Shown here: positions 46,101 to 55,843 of the stretch, piece after piece | Position numbering within the stretch: position 1 is the stretch's first letter | Layout: the number at the start of each line of letters is the position of its first letter | Assembly: GCA_964503885.1 (NCBI GenBank) | Contig: CAZDCD010000010.1 | Span: 62,001 to 126,000, forward strand | Direction of reading: 5' to 3' | Length of the DNA stretch: 64,000 nt | DNA from: CAZDCD01 sp964503885 | GTDB lineage: Bacteria > Bacteroidota > Bacteroidia > Bacteroidales > UBA10428 | Program-made: the position numbers and the translations under genes | The notes under the pieces: generated by a model | The model's database searches: none | The model's input: the letters and a program-made list of their open reading frames with translations, nothing else | Told to the model about the DNA's origin: nothing

Positions 46101-49100
46101 CGTTTGAAGTACTTTCTTCATATGCAAATATTAACGTAACAGGTGGCACGGTTGAAGTAATCCCGACAACTGGTTCAGGTGCGGATGCGACCAGCTATAT
46201 TCTGGAATCGAATGCCCCTGTTTACAACCTTTTTGTCAGCAGGGTAAGCGGTACAGCACCGGTACTGTTAAATACGTATCCGTTAAAAGTCTTAAAAAAT
46301 CTTACACTTCAGTCGGGTGTGTTGAATGCAAATAATTTTGATGTAGCTGTAGGCGGTAATTTCATCATTGCACTTGGTACTACATACACAACCGGCACCA
46401 ATCGCACCATATTTAATGGTACAGGAACGCAGTCGTTTGCGATCAATCTCGCCACACCCCTTACCGTAAACAAGTTGATTGTAGACAAATCAAGTTCTGA
46501 TGTACTCATACTAGATGGCACTCAAAATACCCTGAATATAACGGATTCGCTGAAGATTTTGAACAGCCGCTTTAACGATAACAGCAAAACAGTGAATTGT
46601 GCCGCCAACATATTCAATTCCGGATATCATCTCGGATCAGGAAAGATTGTATTGAACAGCAATGCTGTGCAAAACATTGACGGTAACGGTACGGGCATTT
46701 TTCAGAATCTTGAATTGAACAAACCTGCAGCCGGAACGGCAGTTGTCAATATGAATGCTGTTTTTACCATCAACGGTACACTTACTTTTTCAGGCGCAGC
46801 TGCCGGGTATAAACCGATGAATATCCAAAACAACGAACTTATCCTGGGAACAGATGCAATTGTTGCAGGAGCTGATGCAAACCGGTATATCCAGACAAGC
46901 GGGAATGCCGGGGACGGCGGATTAACCAGGCAATATTCGGCAGTTTCGCCTTCGTTCACCTTTCCTGTAGGTGCATCTTCGACATCTCATGCCCTTCCTG
47001 CTTATACTCCGGCCACGCTGGGAATTAACGGTTCTCCTGCGGCGTTCGGGTCGATCACAGTTATTCCGGTTGGTTATGAACATCCTGCTACGATCAATAA
47101 CGGGCGGACCCTGACTTATTTCTGGCGGGTAAAATCAAACAGTTTTACATTGGGAACTGCTACAGTGACTCACGGGTATACTTACGATCAGAATGATGTG
47201 ATTACCGGTGCCGGAATAACCGAGAATGGTTATGTGGCTGCACGCTATCAGGCTACAACCTATTCCTGGTCAAAAGGTACCGTAAATGATGTTGATGAGG
47301 CGGCCAATATTGTTGGTGAGCCGGGTACAGGTAACTTTCTTGAAAATGTTGCATTTATTGATGGCGATTATACTGCCGGTGATGATGCACCCACCGACCC
47401 GTTTGGTGCACCTGTGATTTTTTACAGCAGGCAGTCTGCAAACTGGAATCTGGCAACTACATGGTCAAATGTAAGCCATACCGGACCTGCTGCTGCAACC
47501 ATTCCGGGTTTGAACGATGTGGTAATTATCGGCAATGGCAATACCGTAAATCTTACAGGCAATCAAAATTGTGCAGTACTGCAAATTGAAAACGGGTCAA
47601 CACTTGATATTTATACCTATACAGGAAGTACATTCAGTATGGTGGTTAATCACCCTAATGGAAATGGGTTGTTTCAGGTAACCACGCCGAAAACTCCAAA
47701 TAATACCATTCCAGGATTGTTTACTTTTCCATCAGGTGATTTTTCTGATTTTAATGTGCATGGCGGTACCACAGAATTTTACGATATAGATGGCACTGTC
47801 GGAGCACTGTATATATTACCCGCCAATGTTATCCAATACGGAAACCTGATCCTGAGGGCCAGGGGAGGAGATAACCTTGTATTACCGAATAATGCCGCAA
47901 CCACTGTCTACGGGGATTTGACTTGTACCGGAAATGCAACCACTGCATGGATTGCGATGTGCTGGAATACCAATATATGGCCTTACTTTTCGGGCGTATA
48001 TAATCCGACGATCGAAAAAACAGTAACAGTTAAAGGGAGTATGTACGTTGATGCGGGTAGCTTTGAGTTTTTCAACGACCAGGCTCCGCAGCATTTAATT
48101 GTCGAGGGTGATGTTGTTGTTGCGCCAGGGGCTGTATTGGAGATCTATCCGAATTATCCGTTTGCTACTCCGGTGGTGAACAATACGATTGCAATAGGCG
48201 GTTCCCTGATAAACAATAACGTTGTTACACTAAGATCGACAGGGGGAGGAAGAACATATACTGTGGATGCAACCTTTTTTGGTGAAAATTCGGCAAGTAT
48301 TACAAATACCTCCGGTATTCCGACAACCACACTGAATAATGTCCTTGTAAATAAAGGCAGTTCACAATCAGATTCGTTAATTATAGATATTGGTGGAACT
48401 CTTAATACTTTAGCTGATGGCTGGCTTACTTTGCAAAATGGAACCCTGGGGTATTTGAGAACCAATCCCAACTCTGATTTTACCATTACTACAACAAGTC
48501 CGTTTACAATACCTACTACAGCAGGTCTTTATATCGATTACAGCAATTCGGGCAACAGGGATATTCTTCTTGCTGTTGGCAATTCCGATGGCAATGATGT
48601 ATACCTTAATGGTAAACTGGCTCTTATCAACGGCAATGTGTATATAGGAAATACAAATGGCACAACTGTAAGGAATAACGATATTGAATATTCTGGCGGA
48701 GGTTCATCAGAAATTGAAATTCAGGGTGGTAACCTCATTGTTAATGGGCAGATCCGAAGAAATCCCGCTACTTCAGCCGGGGTCTTGAAATATACACAGA
48801 GTGGTGGTCAGCTTGTGATCAACGGACAGAATGCCAATACTGGCAATGCAAAATTAGAAATATTAAATGCCGGAAGCCAGTTCAATATGAGTGGTGGATC
48901 TCTGACCATAGTCAGGGGCGGTGGAGGAAATACATTCGGAGATCTGTACCTGAGACCTGCGAGCTCAACGGTAACAGGTGGTGACATTGTATTTTCCCAG
49001 GTTCCGCCCGTTGGTCCCGTTGTTGATGCAGTGCAGGATTACAGACTCGACGCAACAGTATCTTTGAATAACCTTACCATAACAGGTAAAACAGCGGGAC

Positions 49101-52100
49101 CTGCCCGGAATGCTACAGTTACTCTTCTTATCAGTCCGCTAACTCTGAACGGTTCGCTTACATTAAGCAATAACAGAAGCTTTTTTGATGCCAATTCTAC
49201 GTACAATATCAATGTTACAATTAACGGAAACCTGAATAATTCGGGAACCTATTCCCATTATTTGAATACAACTACATTCAATGGCAATATTCAGGCTATT
49301 ACAGGTACTTCACCAACAACATTTTACGATCTGGTGGTGAATCCCGTAACAAGGCTCACCCTGAACGGTAATACCACTGTAAACAGAAACCTTACCCTGA
49401 GCAGCGGAACATTAGAGTGTGGAAATTACACTGTATATGTTGCCGGGAACCTGAACAATAATGCAACCTACACGGATAATAACACAGGCGTTGAACTGAA
49501 TGGCAGCAGTCTTCAATATATATCCGGAACAGGCACATACGGCCAGCTTGCACTTAACAATACTGCGGGAGCCAGACTGAATAACAGCATAACCCTTGAA
49601 AAGAACCTTGTACTTACACAGGGTATCCTGGATATCAACAAATATTTGCTGTCACTGGGTGTGAACAGCAATATTTCAGGAGCACCATTCAGCTCGGCCA
49701 AAATGATCACTTCCGACGGAGTTTTCAGTAATGTGGGAATCAATAAGTTCTTTCCGATAATAGGTGCTCCCACAACATTTACCTTTCCGTTGGGTACAAC
49801 CGGAAAATACACACCTGCGGTCCTTAGTATTAATACCAATACCAATGTGGGTTCTTTAAGACTTAACAACATTAATACCCGACATTCTGCTGTAATTGAT
49901 CCGGCAAATGTGCTGGACTATTACTGGGAAATGGAAGGTAATGGTTTAATGGGATTTAACGGAAATATTGTATTTAACTACCTCCAGGAAGATGTACTGG
50001 GCTCTCAGGAAAACAATTACCTTGCAGCAAGGTTATTAACCCCTGCTACCAGCTGGAGCCTGACTTCCACAGTCGATGATGTGGCCAATACGATAACAAT
50101 TAATTATGTCAACACCGATAATCTTAGCGGAGAATATACAGCCGGCATTAGTACTGCTTTTCCGCCGGATATACCTGAATATACCAGCAATTCCAATGGA
50201 GACTGGACTGATAATACGATTTGGACACAAACCGGTGGTACTTTGTATCCTTGTCCTCTGGGTGGACCCAATGGTTTTATTGTTACCATTGATCATGAGG
50301 TGACTGCAGATGCCAATTATTGTTCGGCATACAAGACAACAATCAATAATACACTGCGTATTGTATCACCCTATTTCGGACATAATCTGGGTATTGTTAC
50401 CGGCAACGGTACTTTATATCTTGAGAGTGGTGTGATCCCTGCCGGACGGTACACAAGTTTTCTCGATTGTTCAAACGATGCAACATTGGAATATGGCGGT
50501 ACTGGCACCTATATATTAATTGCAGACCTTTATTCCAGCGTTCCTAATATTCTGCTTTCCGGAACAGGTACAAGGAATATACCGAATAAAGATTTAACGA
50601 TATGCCATAGCTTGAAGATTGGAACAGCAACCGATGGACCAGCATTCGATAATACCCTGAATAACCGCAAATTAACAATTCTGGGTACAATGGAACGATA
50701 TAACACCGGCGTATTCAAAAGCGGTTCAGGCGCAGGTGCTACAGTATCATTTGCCGGTTCATCGGCTCAAACAATAGGTGGAATTTTAGGCGATTTTACA
50801 GGCACAAATGCCTTTAACAATCTTGAGATCAATAATGCTGCCGGATTAACTATCAACACAAACGGTGCCATTGAAGTAAATGGTAACCTTATGCTCACCA
50901 GCGGAGTAATCCATACAGCCACTGCAGATAAGCTTACGATCATTAATTCAGCCATGAATTGTGTAATTCCTGCCGGAGGTAGTTCATCGTCCTATGTTGA
51001 CGGACCATTGATCAAACGGATAAACCAAAGTGATAATTTCCTTTTCCCGGTGGGAGAAGGAACAAACCTTGGGAATAAGATCACCCTGATGACCACTATG
51101 ACAGGACCTGCCTTATGGACCGTGGAGTATCATAATCCCAATACATTTACTACGTTCCAGGCACCGCTGACCTATGTCAATCTTGATGATTACTGGAACG
51201 TTACAGTGCCTTCGGCAAATCAGGCTATTGTTGACCTGAAATGGAATCCGGCAAGTGATCTGACTCCTCTTATGACACAGAATGGACTCTCTGATATGCG
51301 TGTAGCAGAGCACAACAGCACAGATTGGATTGAAATTTCCTCTTCAGCAACAGGCGATAATTACAACGGTAGTGTACAGACAGTCAGCCGGATTTCATTC
51401 CCAGTGGCAGGTAAAAATGTAACCACTGCATGTATTAATGTCACCAAACCAAGGGCGACCCTATCTCCCTCAGGACCTGTTTGCGGTGCGGCCGGAATAC
51501 TGGTTTCCTTTACTCAATCACCGGGATTGAACTATACCTTAAGCTATACCATAAACGGAGTACCCCAGGTAGATGTGGCTATCTCTTCATTGCCGTATAC
51601 ACTGCCTACCCCTGTTCCAGGTATATATAGGCTCACAGCCTTTACTTACAATAACGGACTAAATAACGGTGTGGTTGATGCAGGTACAGTAACAGCTTAT
51701 GACATACCTACCACGGCTGATGCCGGTTCGAATCAATCGCTTTGCGGGGCAACAGGTACAACACTGGCTGGTAATACCCCACTGGTAGGATCAGGATTAT
51801 GGAGCATCGTAAGCGGTATCGGAGGTACAGTAGTTACACCCGATTCACCTGCAAGTGATTTTAACGGAACAAACGGTACAACATATACATTAAGGTGGAC
51901 AATAAGCAATGGCTCCTGCACATCTTCGGATGATGTGGTTATAGCATTTCCGCTGTTGCCCCTGCAGCCCGGTGCATACATTGTAAGTTCTCAGAATGTT
52001 TGTCAGGGCCAGAATGGTGTGCCATACAGCGTACCAAATGATCCATCGGTTTCCTATACATGGGTATATGGCGGTACCGGTGCTACCATTAACGGTACGG

Positions 52101-52534
52101 GCAATTCTGTTACCGTTGATTTCAGTACATTTGCAACCAGTGATACTTTAAGTGTCAGGGCCACCAACGGATGCGGCATAAGTGCCCCCAGGAACATCGC
52201 CATAACGGTAAATGCACTTCCTGTTCCGACAATTACCGGAACTGATACAACGTGTCAGGGAAATATCATTGTATACTCCACTGAGGCCGGAATGACAAAC
52301 TATACCTGGTCAGTAACAGATCTTGATATTCCTGCAGCTCATACCATAATTGCTGGGGGAGGCATTACCGACAACAGCATAACCATTCAGTGGGACGGCT
52401 ATGAATACCATAGAATAAGCATAAATTATGAAACTGCAGCAGGTTGTACAGCCGCCTCAGCTACCGAGCTGGATATATGGATCTCTAAGATCCCGGATAC
52501 CGGCCCTGCATATTATATACCCAATTCACCTTAA
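43130..52534 (+). CDS. Giant secreted beta-solenoid protein (3,134 residues) of a T9SS cluster
   Basis: One uninterrupted frame. A polar N-terminal stretch of about 45 residues precedes the hydrophobic export segment (about 46-62, ending L-F-P-A). Four large units follow, each opening with a G-x-W...W element (about residues 73, 466, 1437 and 2359) and beta-solenoid repeats rich in G, N and T. Each closes with an F-P-V/L-G...Y-W-x-V/M type module (about 338, 1274, 2217 and 2637). Residues about 2766-3134 are Ig/PKD-like domains with paired Cys. No type-A or type-B T9SS sorting domain is visible; the chain ends T-G-P-A-Y-Y-I-P-N-S-P. It is probably a cell-surface adhesin or structural filament exported by T9SS with the next three genes. 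Confidence 0.85.
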   Translation: MLRTFFEILNEGMFSSKALNRKELDWKISECGRSNWLHLYKWSVKRQFLIFAVLFFLSARLFPATITSNAMTGNWSTPASWVGGVVPGAGDDVIIANNANITVNGNYTCLSLILNGGNQPSSVIISGTNSLTVTNTTTLFCNSNNDWKSVVVDNGSFTSGSVTMNSTNNNSRDAFIEIASGNATVLGDLTMNANINRNYIRFTGAGILNVGGNISGGGITSTFGGGGTPTSGTVNLNGSVAQSIDGYTFYNFTVSGSGDKSQSASITVSNDFTMNGGNFLLNGNNSTISNLILTSGTIQLGDNNLTLSGTQSGGSASSMVVTDGNGYLIRNANATLPIIFPVGSDGLYDPVSITAINNTTGTILVRTTSYAGLGPKYISRYWDMLTSVAGKIITSIFQYEGSEISITPNTIYFRPNLGAWQPPSGTQTFGANTITITGTSDITTTNSSWTAGAIGTYYSYQTGNWNNPTTWTSDPGGTTQMGSTVPGTNDFVVILDGRTISLTGNVNEADIDISINAGGIIDMSTYQFTSGLKALRGQGTLQLASVNFPSATTNTFIITGGGTTEYNNSVNFTLPATQTTYNHLTINAPGIIATQLNNLTLNGNLYVKQGTYRINDNTANRRQLTIFGNVVVDNGASLTTGAGNTFTTAVTGVTGGTAPFLNYYINNTHQVILYGDFTNDGTVRFTNQAYPVFDAFPNQGAATVYFMGATNNTLTCNNTTDFYNLVLDKGVDQTFKLTIYSTGYSNFRLFGANTSGGDGGGNNPNLKKALWIRTGTLDLKGLTIIPSLTEGNCDSGPGGPNSDFYIPANGALILDGADVIVLSTADDYRELNVAYGVAAPNNTAAGISLSGCSSFSIYGKIKINNGYFSTRESGGFITWDVASGQFELNGGQVDAKQFRAAGGTGGLASYTQTGGMLYLRGRFQRTPLQYTTVDDLKDFTSATINTNRIAAALDGSVATFNLNAAENVFSMSGGTMRIYDVCGAGGGQNGAFEVLSSYANINVTGGTVEVIPTTGSGADATSYILESNAPVYNLFVSRVSGTAPVLLNTYPLKVLKNLTLQSGVLNANNFDVAVGGNFIIALGTTYTTGTNRTIFNGTGTQSFAINLATPLTVNKLIVDKSSSDVLILDGTQNTLNITDSLKILNSRFNDNSKTVNCAANIFNSGYHLGSGKIVLNSNAVQNIDGNGTGIFQNLELNKPAAGTAVVNMNAVFTINGTLTFSGAAAGYKPMNIQNNELILGTDAIVAGADANRYIQTSGNAGDGGLTRQYSAVSPSFTFPVGASSTSHALPAYTPATLGINGSPAAFGSITVIPVGYEHPATINNGRTLTYFWRVKSNSFTLGTATVTHGYTYDQNDVITGAGITENGYVAARYQATTYSWSKGTVNDVDEAANIVGEPGTGNFLENVAFIDGDYTAGDDAPTDPFGAPVIFYSRQSANWNLATTWSNVSHTGPAAATIPGLNDVVIIGNGNTVNLTGNQNCAVLQIENGSTLDIYTYTGSTFSMVVNHPNGNGLFQVTTPKTPNNTIPGLFTFPSGDFSDFNVHGGTTEFYDIDGTVGALYILPANVIQYGNLILRARGGDNLVLPNNAATTVYGDLTCTGNATTAWIAMCWNTNIWPYFSGVYNPTIEKTVTVKGSMYVDAGSFEFFNDQAPQHLIVEGDVVVAPGAVLEIYPNYPFATPVVNNTIAIGGSLINNNVVTLRSTGGGRTYTVDATFFGENSASITNTSGIPTTTLNNVLVNKGSSQSDSLIIDIGGTLNTLADGWLTLQNGTLGYLRTNPNSDFTITTTSPFTIPTTAGLYIDYSNSGNRDILLAVGNSDGNDVYLNGKLALINGNVYIGNTNGTTVRNNDIEYSGGGSSEIEIQGGNLIVNGQIRRNPATSAGVLKYTQSGGQLVINGQNANTGNAKLEILNAGSQFNMSGGSLTIVRGGGGNTFGDLYLRPASSTVTGGDIVFSQVPPVGPVVDAVQDYRLDATVSLNNLTITGKTAGPARNATVTLLISPLTLNGSLTLSNNRSFFDANSTYNINVTINGNLNNSGTYSHYLNTTTFNGNIQAITGTSPTTFYDLVVNPVTRLTLNGNTTVNRNLTLSSGTLECGNYTVYVAGNLNNNATYTDNNTGVELNGSSLQYISGTGTYGQLALNNTAGARLNNSITLEKNLVLTQGILDINKYLLSLGVNSNISGAPFSSAKMITSDGVFSNVGINKFFPIIGAPTTFTFPLGTTGKYTPAVLSINTNTNVGSLRLNNINTRHSAVIDPANVLDYYWEMEGNGLMGFNGNIVFNYLQEDVLGSQENNYLAARLLTPATSWSLTSTVDDVANTITINYVNTDNLSGEYTAGISTAFPPDIPEYTSNSNGDWTDNTIWTQTGGTLYPCPLGGPNGFIVTIDHEVTADANYCSAYKTTINNTLRIVSPYFGHNLGIVTGNGTLYLESGVIPAGRYTSFLDCSNDATLEYGGTGTYILIADLYSSVPNILLSGTGTRNIPNKDLTICHSLKIGTATDGPAFDNTLNNRKLTILGTMERYNTGVFKSGSGAGATVSFAGSSAQTIGGILGDFTGTNAFNNLEINNAAGLTINTNGAIEVNGNLMLTSGVIHTATADKLTIINSAMNCVIPAGGSSSSYVDGPLIKRINQSDNFLFPVGEGTNLGNKITLMTTMTGPALWTVEYHNPNTFTTFQAPLTYVNLDDYWNVTVPSANQAIVDLKWNPASDLTPLMTQNGLSDMRVAEHNSTDWIEISSSATGDNYNGSVQTVSRISFPVAGKNVTTACINVTKPRATLSPSGPVCGAAGILVSFTQSPGLNYTLSYTINGVPQVDVAISSLPYTLPTPVPGIYRLTAFTYNNGLNNGVVDAGTVTAYDIPTTADAGSNQSLCGATGTTLAGNTPLVGSGLWSIVSGIGGTVVTPDSPASDFNGTNGTTYTLRWTISNGSCTSSDDVVIAFPLLPLQPGAYIVSSQNVCQGQNGVPYSVPNDPSVSYTWVYGGTGATINGTGNSVTVDFSTFATSDTLSVRATNGCGISAPRNIAITVNALPVPTITGTDTTCQGNIIVYSTEAGMTNYTWSVTDLDIPAAHTIIAGGGITDNSITIQWDGYEYHRISINYETAAGCTAASATELDIWISKIPDTGPAYYIPNSP

Positions 52535-52680
52535 TTAATGCGATGTACAGGTTGACAATAACAAAGAAACGGTTGATCAAAATGGTGAAACAAATACATA
52601 AAGAATACGATAAAGTAAATAGAATAGTGAATTTAATTCAATAACAATTATTGCTCATGTTTAATTTAAATTTTAGAAAG

Positions 52681-53649
52681 ATGAAAAGAGGTTTATTTTT
52701 GAGAACGTTGACAAGCGTTGCGGTAGCGATGTTTGTAGCTGGTGGACTGTTTGGCCAGGTGGCAGACGGTGATTATCAGGTGTACGATGCTAACAGGACT
52801 GCACCAACGAACATTGATTATGTTACGTTGAAAGCAGCTGGTACTACTATGGGGTATTATGCTTTACCCGATCCTTACTTTCACCCGAATTACGATGCCG
52901 GAAACGGGTGGGCGCTGACCGCAGGCTTTGTGTGGAACTGGACAGCACCGTCTGATCCGGGAACACCTCCGGCTTTCAATAAGCCTGGCGCTGCAAACTA
53001 TGTTGAAATTACCTATTCACAGGCTGGTATTTACAACATCAATGTGGCTGAAGAATCTCCGGCAGCGTATGGTGGATGCGCAGATGCAAGTCCGACTGTA
53101 ATGAATGTTACTGTCATTGATCCGCCATCTGCCTTATTTACCACAGCCGATATTACTTCAGGCCTTTGCGGTGATCAGGCAGCACAGAGCGTGGCAGTTG
53201 CTATTACAGAAGCTATTCCGGATGCCCTTGGTGCATTTGCATTTGCTGTTTCCGAAGTGGTTGAAAACCTCGATGCAGGTGGTACACCTGTCGGTGCTCC
53301 GCTCAGTACAACAACCGATTATGTGGATTTTCCGACATCTGGTAAAGCTAACAGCGGGACGGCCGGAATGGTCGCTGCAACCCCGACATTCACGTATACC
53401 TTCAATTCATCTGCAATAACTGTGCAGAACAGTATGCGTACAAGGTATACCTATACCTTGCTGAAGGCAACGGATGCTCCGGGAGCAGCAGCTGAAGGTA
53501 TTATCTCAGCTATATCGGAAAAGTCCGACTATATTTCGGGTACCGTAAATACATATCCTTTTGGTGCAAAAACCACCACGGTATTTGTCGTGAACCCGGC
53601 ACCTGCAACTGGTCCTATTTATTATATTCCTAACAATTTTGAATATTAA
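52681..53649 (+). CDS. Secreted 322-residue protein sharing the YYIPN tail
   Basis: The start at 52681 (ATG preceded by AGAAAG) gives a clean signal peptide, M-K-R-G-L-F to G-G-L-F-G-Q (about residue 26); an in-frame ATG at 52651 would add 10 residues. The mature protein is about 296 residues, beta-rich, Ala/Thr/Pro-rich, with two cysteines (G-G-C-A and L-C-G-D), resembling two or three Ig-like domains. It carries no known sorting domain but ends A-T-G-P-I-Y-Y-I-P-N-N-F-E-Y, nearly the same as the tail of the giant protein upstream. It is not recognised as a named family. It lies 146 bases after the giant gene and 59 before the next one. Confidence 0.8.
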   Translation: MKRGLFLRTLTSVAVAMFVAGGLFGQVADGDYQVYDANRTAPTNIDYVTLKAAGTTMGYYALPDPYFHPNYDAGNGWALTAGFVWNWTAPSDPGTPPAFNKPGAANYVEITYSQAGIYNINVAEESPAAYGGCADASPTVMNVTVIDPPSALFTTADITSGLCGDQAAQSVAVAITEAIPDALGAFAFAVSEVVENLDAGGTPVGAPLSTTTDYVDFPTSGKANSGTAGMVAATPTFTYTFNSSAITVQNSMRTRYTYTLLKATDAPGAAAEGIISAISEKSDYISGTVNTYPFGAKTTTVFVVNPAPATGPIYYIPNNFEY

Positions 53650-53708
53650 CAGGACTTTTATAACAGCCATTTGAATGAATCGTTAATTCAACAGTTTTTA
53701 AGTTTCCA

Positions 53709-54731
53709 TTGGCTACAAAAATTAATATATTGACCCTTTTTATCATGGCATTGATACCTGTTGCCGGTCGCGGACAAAGTTTACCTTATGCCTGCGCCGG
53801 CACCAGGGCTGCCTATGGGGTCAGCGGATATATTAATTCGGCGTTCTACTGGACTGTCGACGGAGGAAGCATAATAGCCGACGAAAACGATACTGTTGTT
53901 GTGGAGTGGGATATGACGCGGAGAGTTCACCAGATTCAGGTGGTTGAAATTACACCGTTCGGTTGTATAGGTGCGCCTGTTATGGCACAGGTAAATGTCA
54001 GGGCACCTGACGTTGAGATCGGTGATGAAGTGGAGATATGTAAGGATGATTCAGTGCTGTTTGATGCCGAGATCAATTACGATACCCAGTTATCGTATAT
54101 ATGGCAGGACAGCAGCACGCAAGCTACATTTTATGGTAAAAACGGAGGTATTGTGTGGGTGAAAGCAACAGGACTTGACGGATGCTCGGATTACGATTCG
54201 GCTGTATTGATTGTTAACCCTTTACCTGTTGTAAACCTTGGCCGTGATACAGCCCTTTGCGGTAATTCCTCACTCGAACTTGATGCCGGGTATTTTGCCA
54301 TGTATAACTGGTCGACAAACCAGATTGTAAATCCCATTACTATAGGACCGACAAACCTTCCGGCCGATACTATCACCGTTGAGGTTACCGATAACAATGG
54401 TTGCATTTCTTCGGATACCATGGTGATTTATATGTGCGAGGTTGACAGGTTTTTTGCCAATATCCCCAACACAATAATTCCAAGTGATCCAAACAGCGCC
54501 AACCATACCTGGAGGATCGATCATATTGATCTGTTTCCGGGTGCGGTGGTGGAGATTTTCGACCGCTGGGGAAGGCTGATCTATCATGCCGAGGATCCTG
54601 ATCCTGAGAATGTGTGGGATGGTGTATCAAAAGCCGGCAAGGAAATGCCGATGGATTCGTATTATTACGTGATCGATCTGAAATACAGGAATTCCGATCC
54701 GCTGGTCGGTAACATTAACATTATCCGGTAG
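53709..54731 (+). CDS. PKD-like protein with gliding-motility-type (type B) T9SS C-terminal domain
   Basis: A 340-residue protein. A TTG at 53709 is the only start that leaves an intact signal peptide (ending G-R-G-Q); the next ATG is 12 codons in. A PKD-like domain (about 25-105, Y-A-C-A-G...F-Y-W-T-V-D-G-G-S-I) is followed by one or two Ig-like modules with paired Cys. The type-B C-terminal domain spans about 245-340: I-P-N-T-I-I-P-S-D, V-E-I-F-D-R-W-G-R-L-I-Y, V-W-D-G and S-Y-Y-Y-V-I-D-L, ending N-I-I-R. This domain directs export through T9SS with a PorP/SprF partner, which is the next gene. It probably carries the sorting signal for the cluster. Confidence 0.88.
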   Translation: MATKINILTLFIMALIPVAGRGQSLPYACAGTRAAYGVSGYINSAFYWTVDGGSIIADENDTVVVEWDMTRRVHQIQVVEITPFGCIGAPVMAQVNVRAPDVEIGDEVEICKDDSVLFDAEINYDTQLSYIWQDSSTQATFYGKNGGIVWVKATGLDGCSDYDSAVLIVNPLPVVNLGRDTALCGNSSLELDAGYFAMYNWSTNQIVNPITIGPTNLPADTITVEVTDNNGCISSDTMVIYMCEVDRFFANIPNTIIPSDPNSANHTWRIDHIDLFPGAVVEIFDRWGRLIYHAEDPDPENVWDGVSKAGKEMPMDSYYYVIDLKYRNSDPLVGNINIIR

Positions 54732-54822
54732 CGGATACCGGATGAATAAAGCTATATTTGCGGAATTTTTACCTATTGAAAATAGAAGAGGAACAGTTTA
54801 GGAATCGTTGATTCCATATGCG

Positions 54823-55839
54823 ATGAAGAAATATCTGATCATAATGAGTGTTCTGGTGGTTGCGGGTATATCCATAACCTATGCGCAGCAATTGCCCATA
54901 TACAGCCAGTATATGATGAACGGGTTCCTGTTGAATCCTGCTGTGGCCGGCCATGAAGGGTACACTTCCATAAATATCACCGGCCGTGAACAATGGCTGG
55001 GGTTAAAAGATGCCCCTTCGACCTATGCCCTCAGCGCCCAGACCCGGCTGCTCAAGAACAGCTTCATTTCACGGGGTTCTTCTATAAAACGCAGACGCCG
55101 TGCCATGTCGCGAAGCGGCAGGGTAGGGATTGGCACATACATCTTTAGTGACTGGAATGGTGCCTTTAACCGGACGGGCTTGCAATTCACGTATTCGTAC
55201 CATATCCCCCTGCGAAAATCACAGCTCTCATTCGGCGCTTCATTAACAGGCTACCAGTTCAGGATCGACGATAGCAAAATTAAATTGTACGACGAGAGCC
55301 AGTTCTATGGTGACATGCGTAAATCCACCCTTATTCCCGATGCAAATTTCGGCGTCTATTATACCGACAGAAACATCTATGCAGGATTTTCCGCCCTGCA
55401 GTTGTTTGAGAATACATTCAAGCTTTCAAGTAAAGATCAGGCTGAATTCAAGATGGTCAGGCACTATTTTCTGATGGCCGGATACCGTTTCGACATGATC
55501 GATTTTGTATTTGTGGAACCCTCATTTCTCTTGAAGACAACCGATCAATTTGTATCACAGCTTGATGTCAATCTTAAATTTTATTTCAAGGAAGATTATT
55601 GGGCTGGTCTGTCTTACCGTACCGGCGGTAGCTACAGCATATCCGAGGAATCGATACATGGCGGGGGAGCTTCCCTGATAATCATGGGAGGTGCCCGTGT
55701 GGATAAGTTTTACTTCGGTTATGCTTTTGATTACACATTAAGCGCCATAAGCAAATACAGCATAGGGTCACATGAAATCGTCCTTGCTGTAAAATTCGGC
55801 GACAATGCACGCAGGTACAGGTGGCTGAACAGGTACTGA
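54823..55839 (+). CDS. PorP/SprF family T9SS outer-membrane protein
   Basis: A 338-residue outer-membrane protein. The ATG at 54823 is chosen over a TTG at 54808 because it opens the signal peptide ending T-Y-A-Q. The mature N-terminus Q-L-P-I-Y-S-Q-Y-M-M-N-G-F-L-L-N-P-A-V-A-G is the PorP/SprF signature. The rest is a beta-barrel rich in aromatic strands, with a basic insert (K-R-R-R-R-A, about residue 88). SprF-type proteins are needed for secretion or attachment of partner proteins with type-B C-terminal domains. It closes the four-gene cluster and converges with the next gene, 4 bases away. Confidence 0.93.
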   Translation: MKKYLIIMSVLVVAGISITYAQQLPIYSQYMMNGFLLNPAVAGHEGYTSINITGREQWLGLKDAPSTYALSAQTRLLKNSFISRGSSIKRRRRAMSRSGRVGIGTYIFSDWNGAFNRTGLQFTYSYHIPLRKSQLSFGASLTGYQFRIDDSKIKLYDESQFYGDMRKSTLIPDANFGVYYTDRNIYAGFSALQLFENTFKLSSKDQAEFKMVRHYFLMAGYRFDMIDFVFVEPSFLLKTTDQFVSQLDVNLKFYFKEDYWAGLSYRTGGSYSISEESIHGGGASLIIMGGARVDKFYFGYAFDYTLSAISKYSIGSHEIVLAVKFGDNARRYRWLNRY

Positions 55840-55843
55840 TGCA

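Noticed and set aside
51720..51735. GGTTCGAATC run resembling a tRNA T-loop
   Set aside because: It sits inside the giant coding frame and no cloverleaf can be built around it.
52543..52644. 33-residue basic peptide between the giant gene and the next secreted protein
   Set aside because: There is an ATG and a charged helix-like sequence, but no convincing ribosome site, no homology and very short length; chance is likely.
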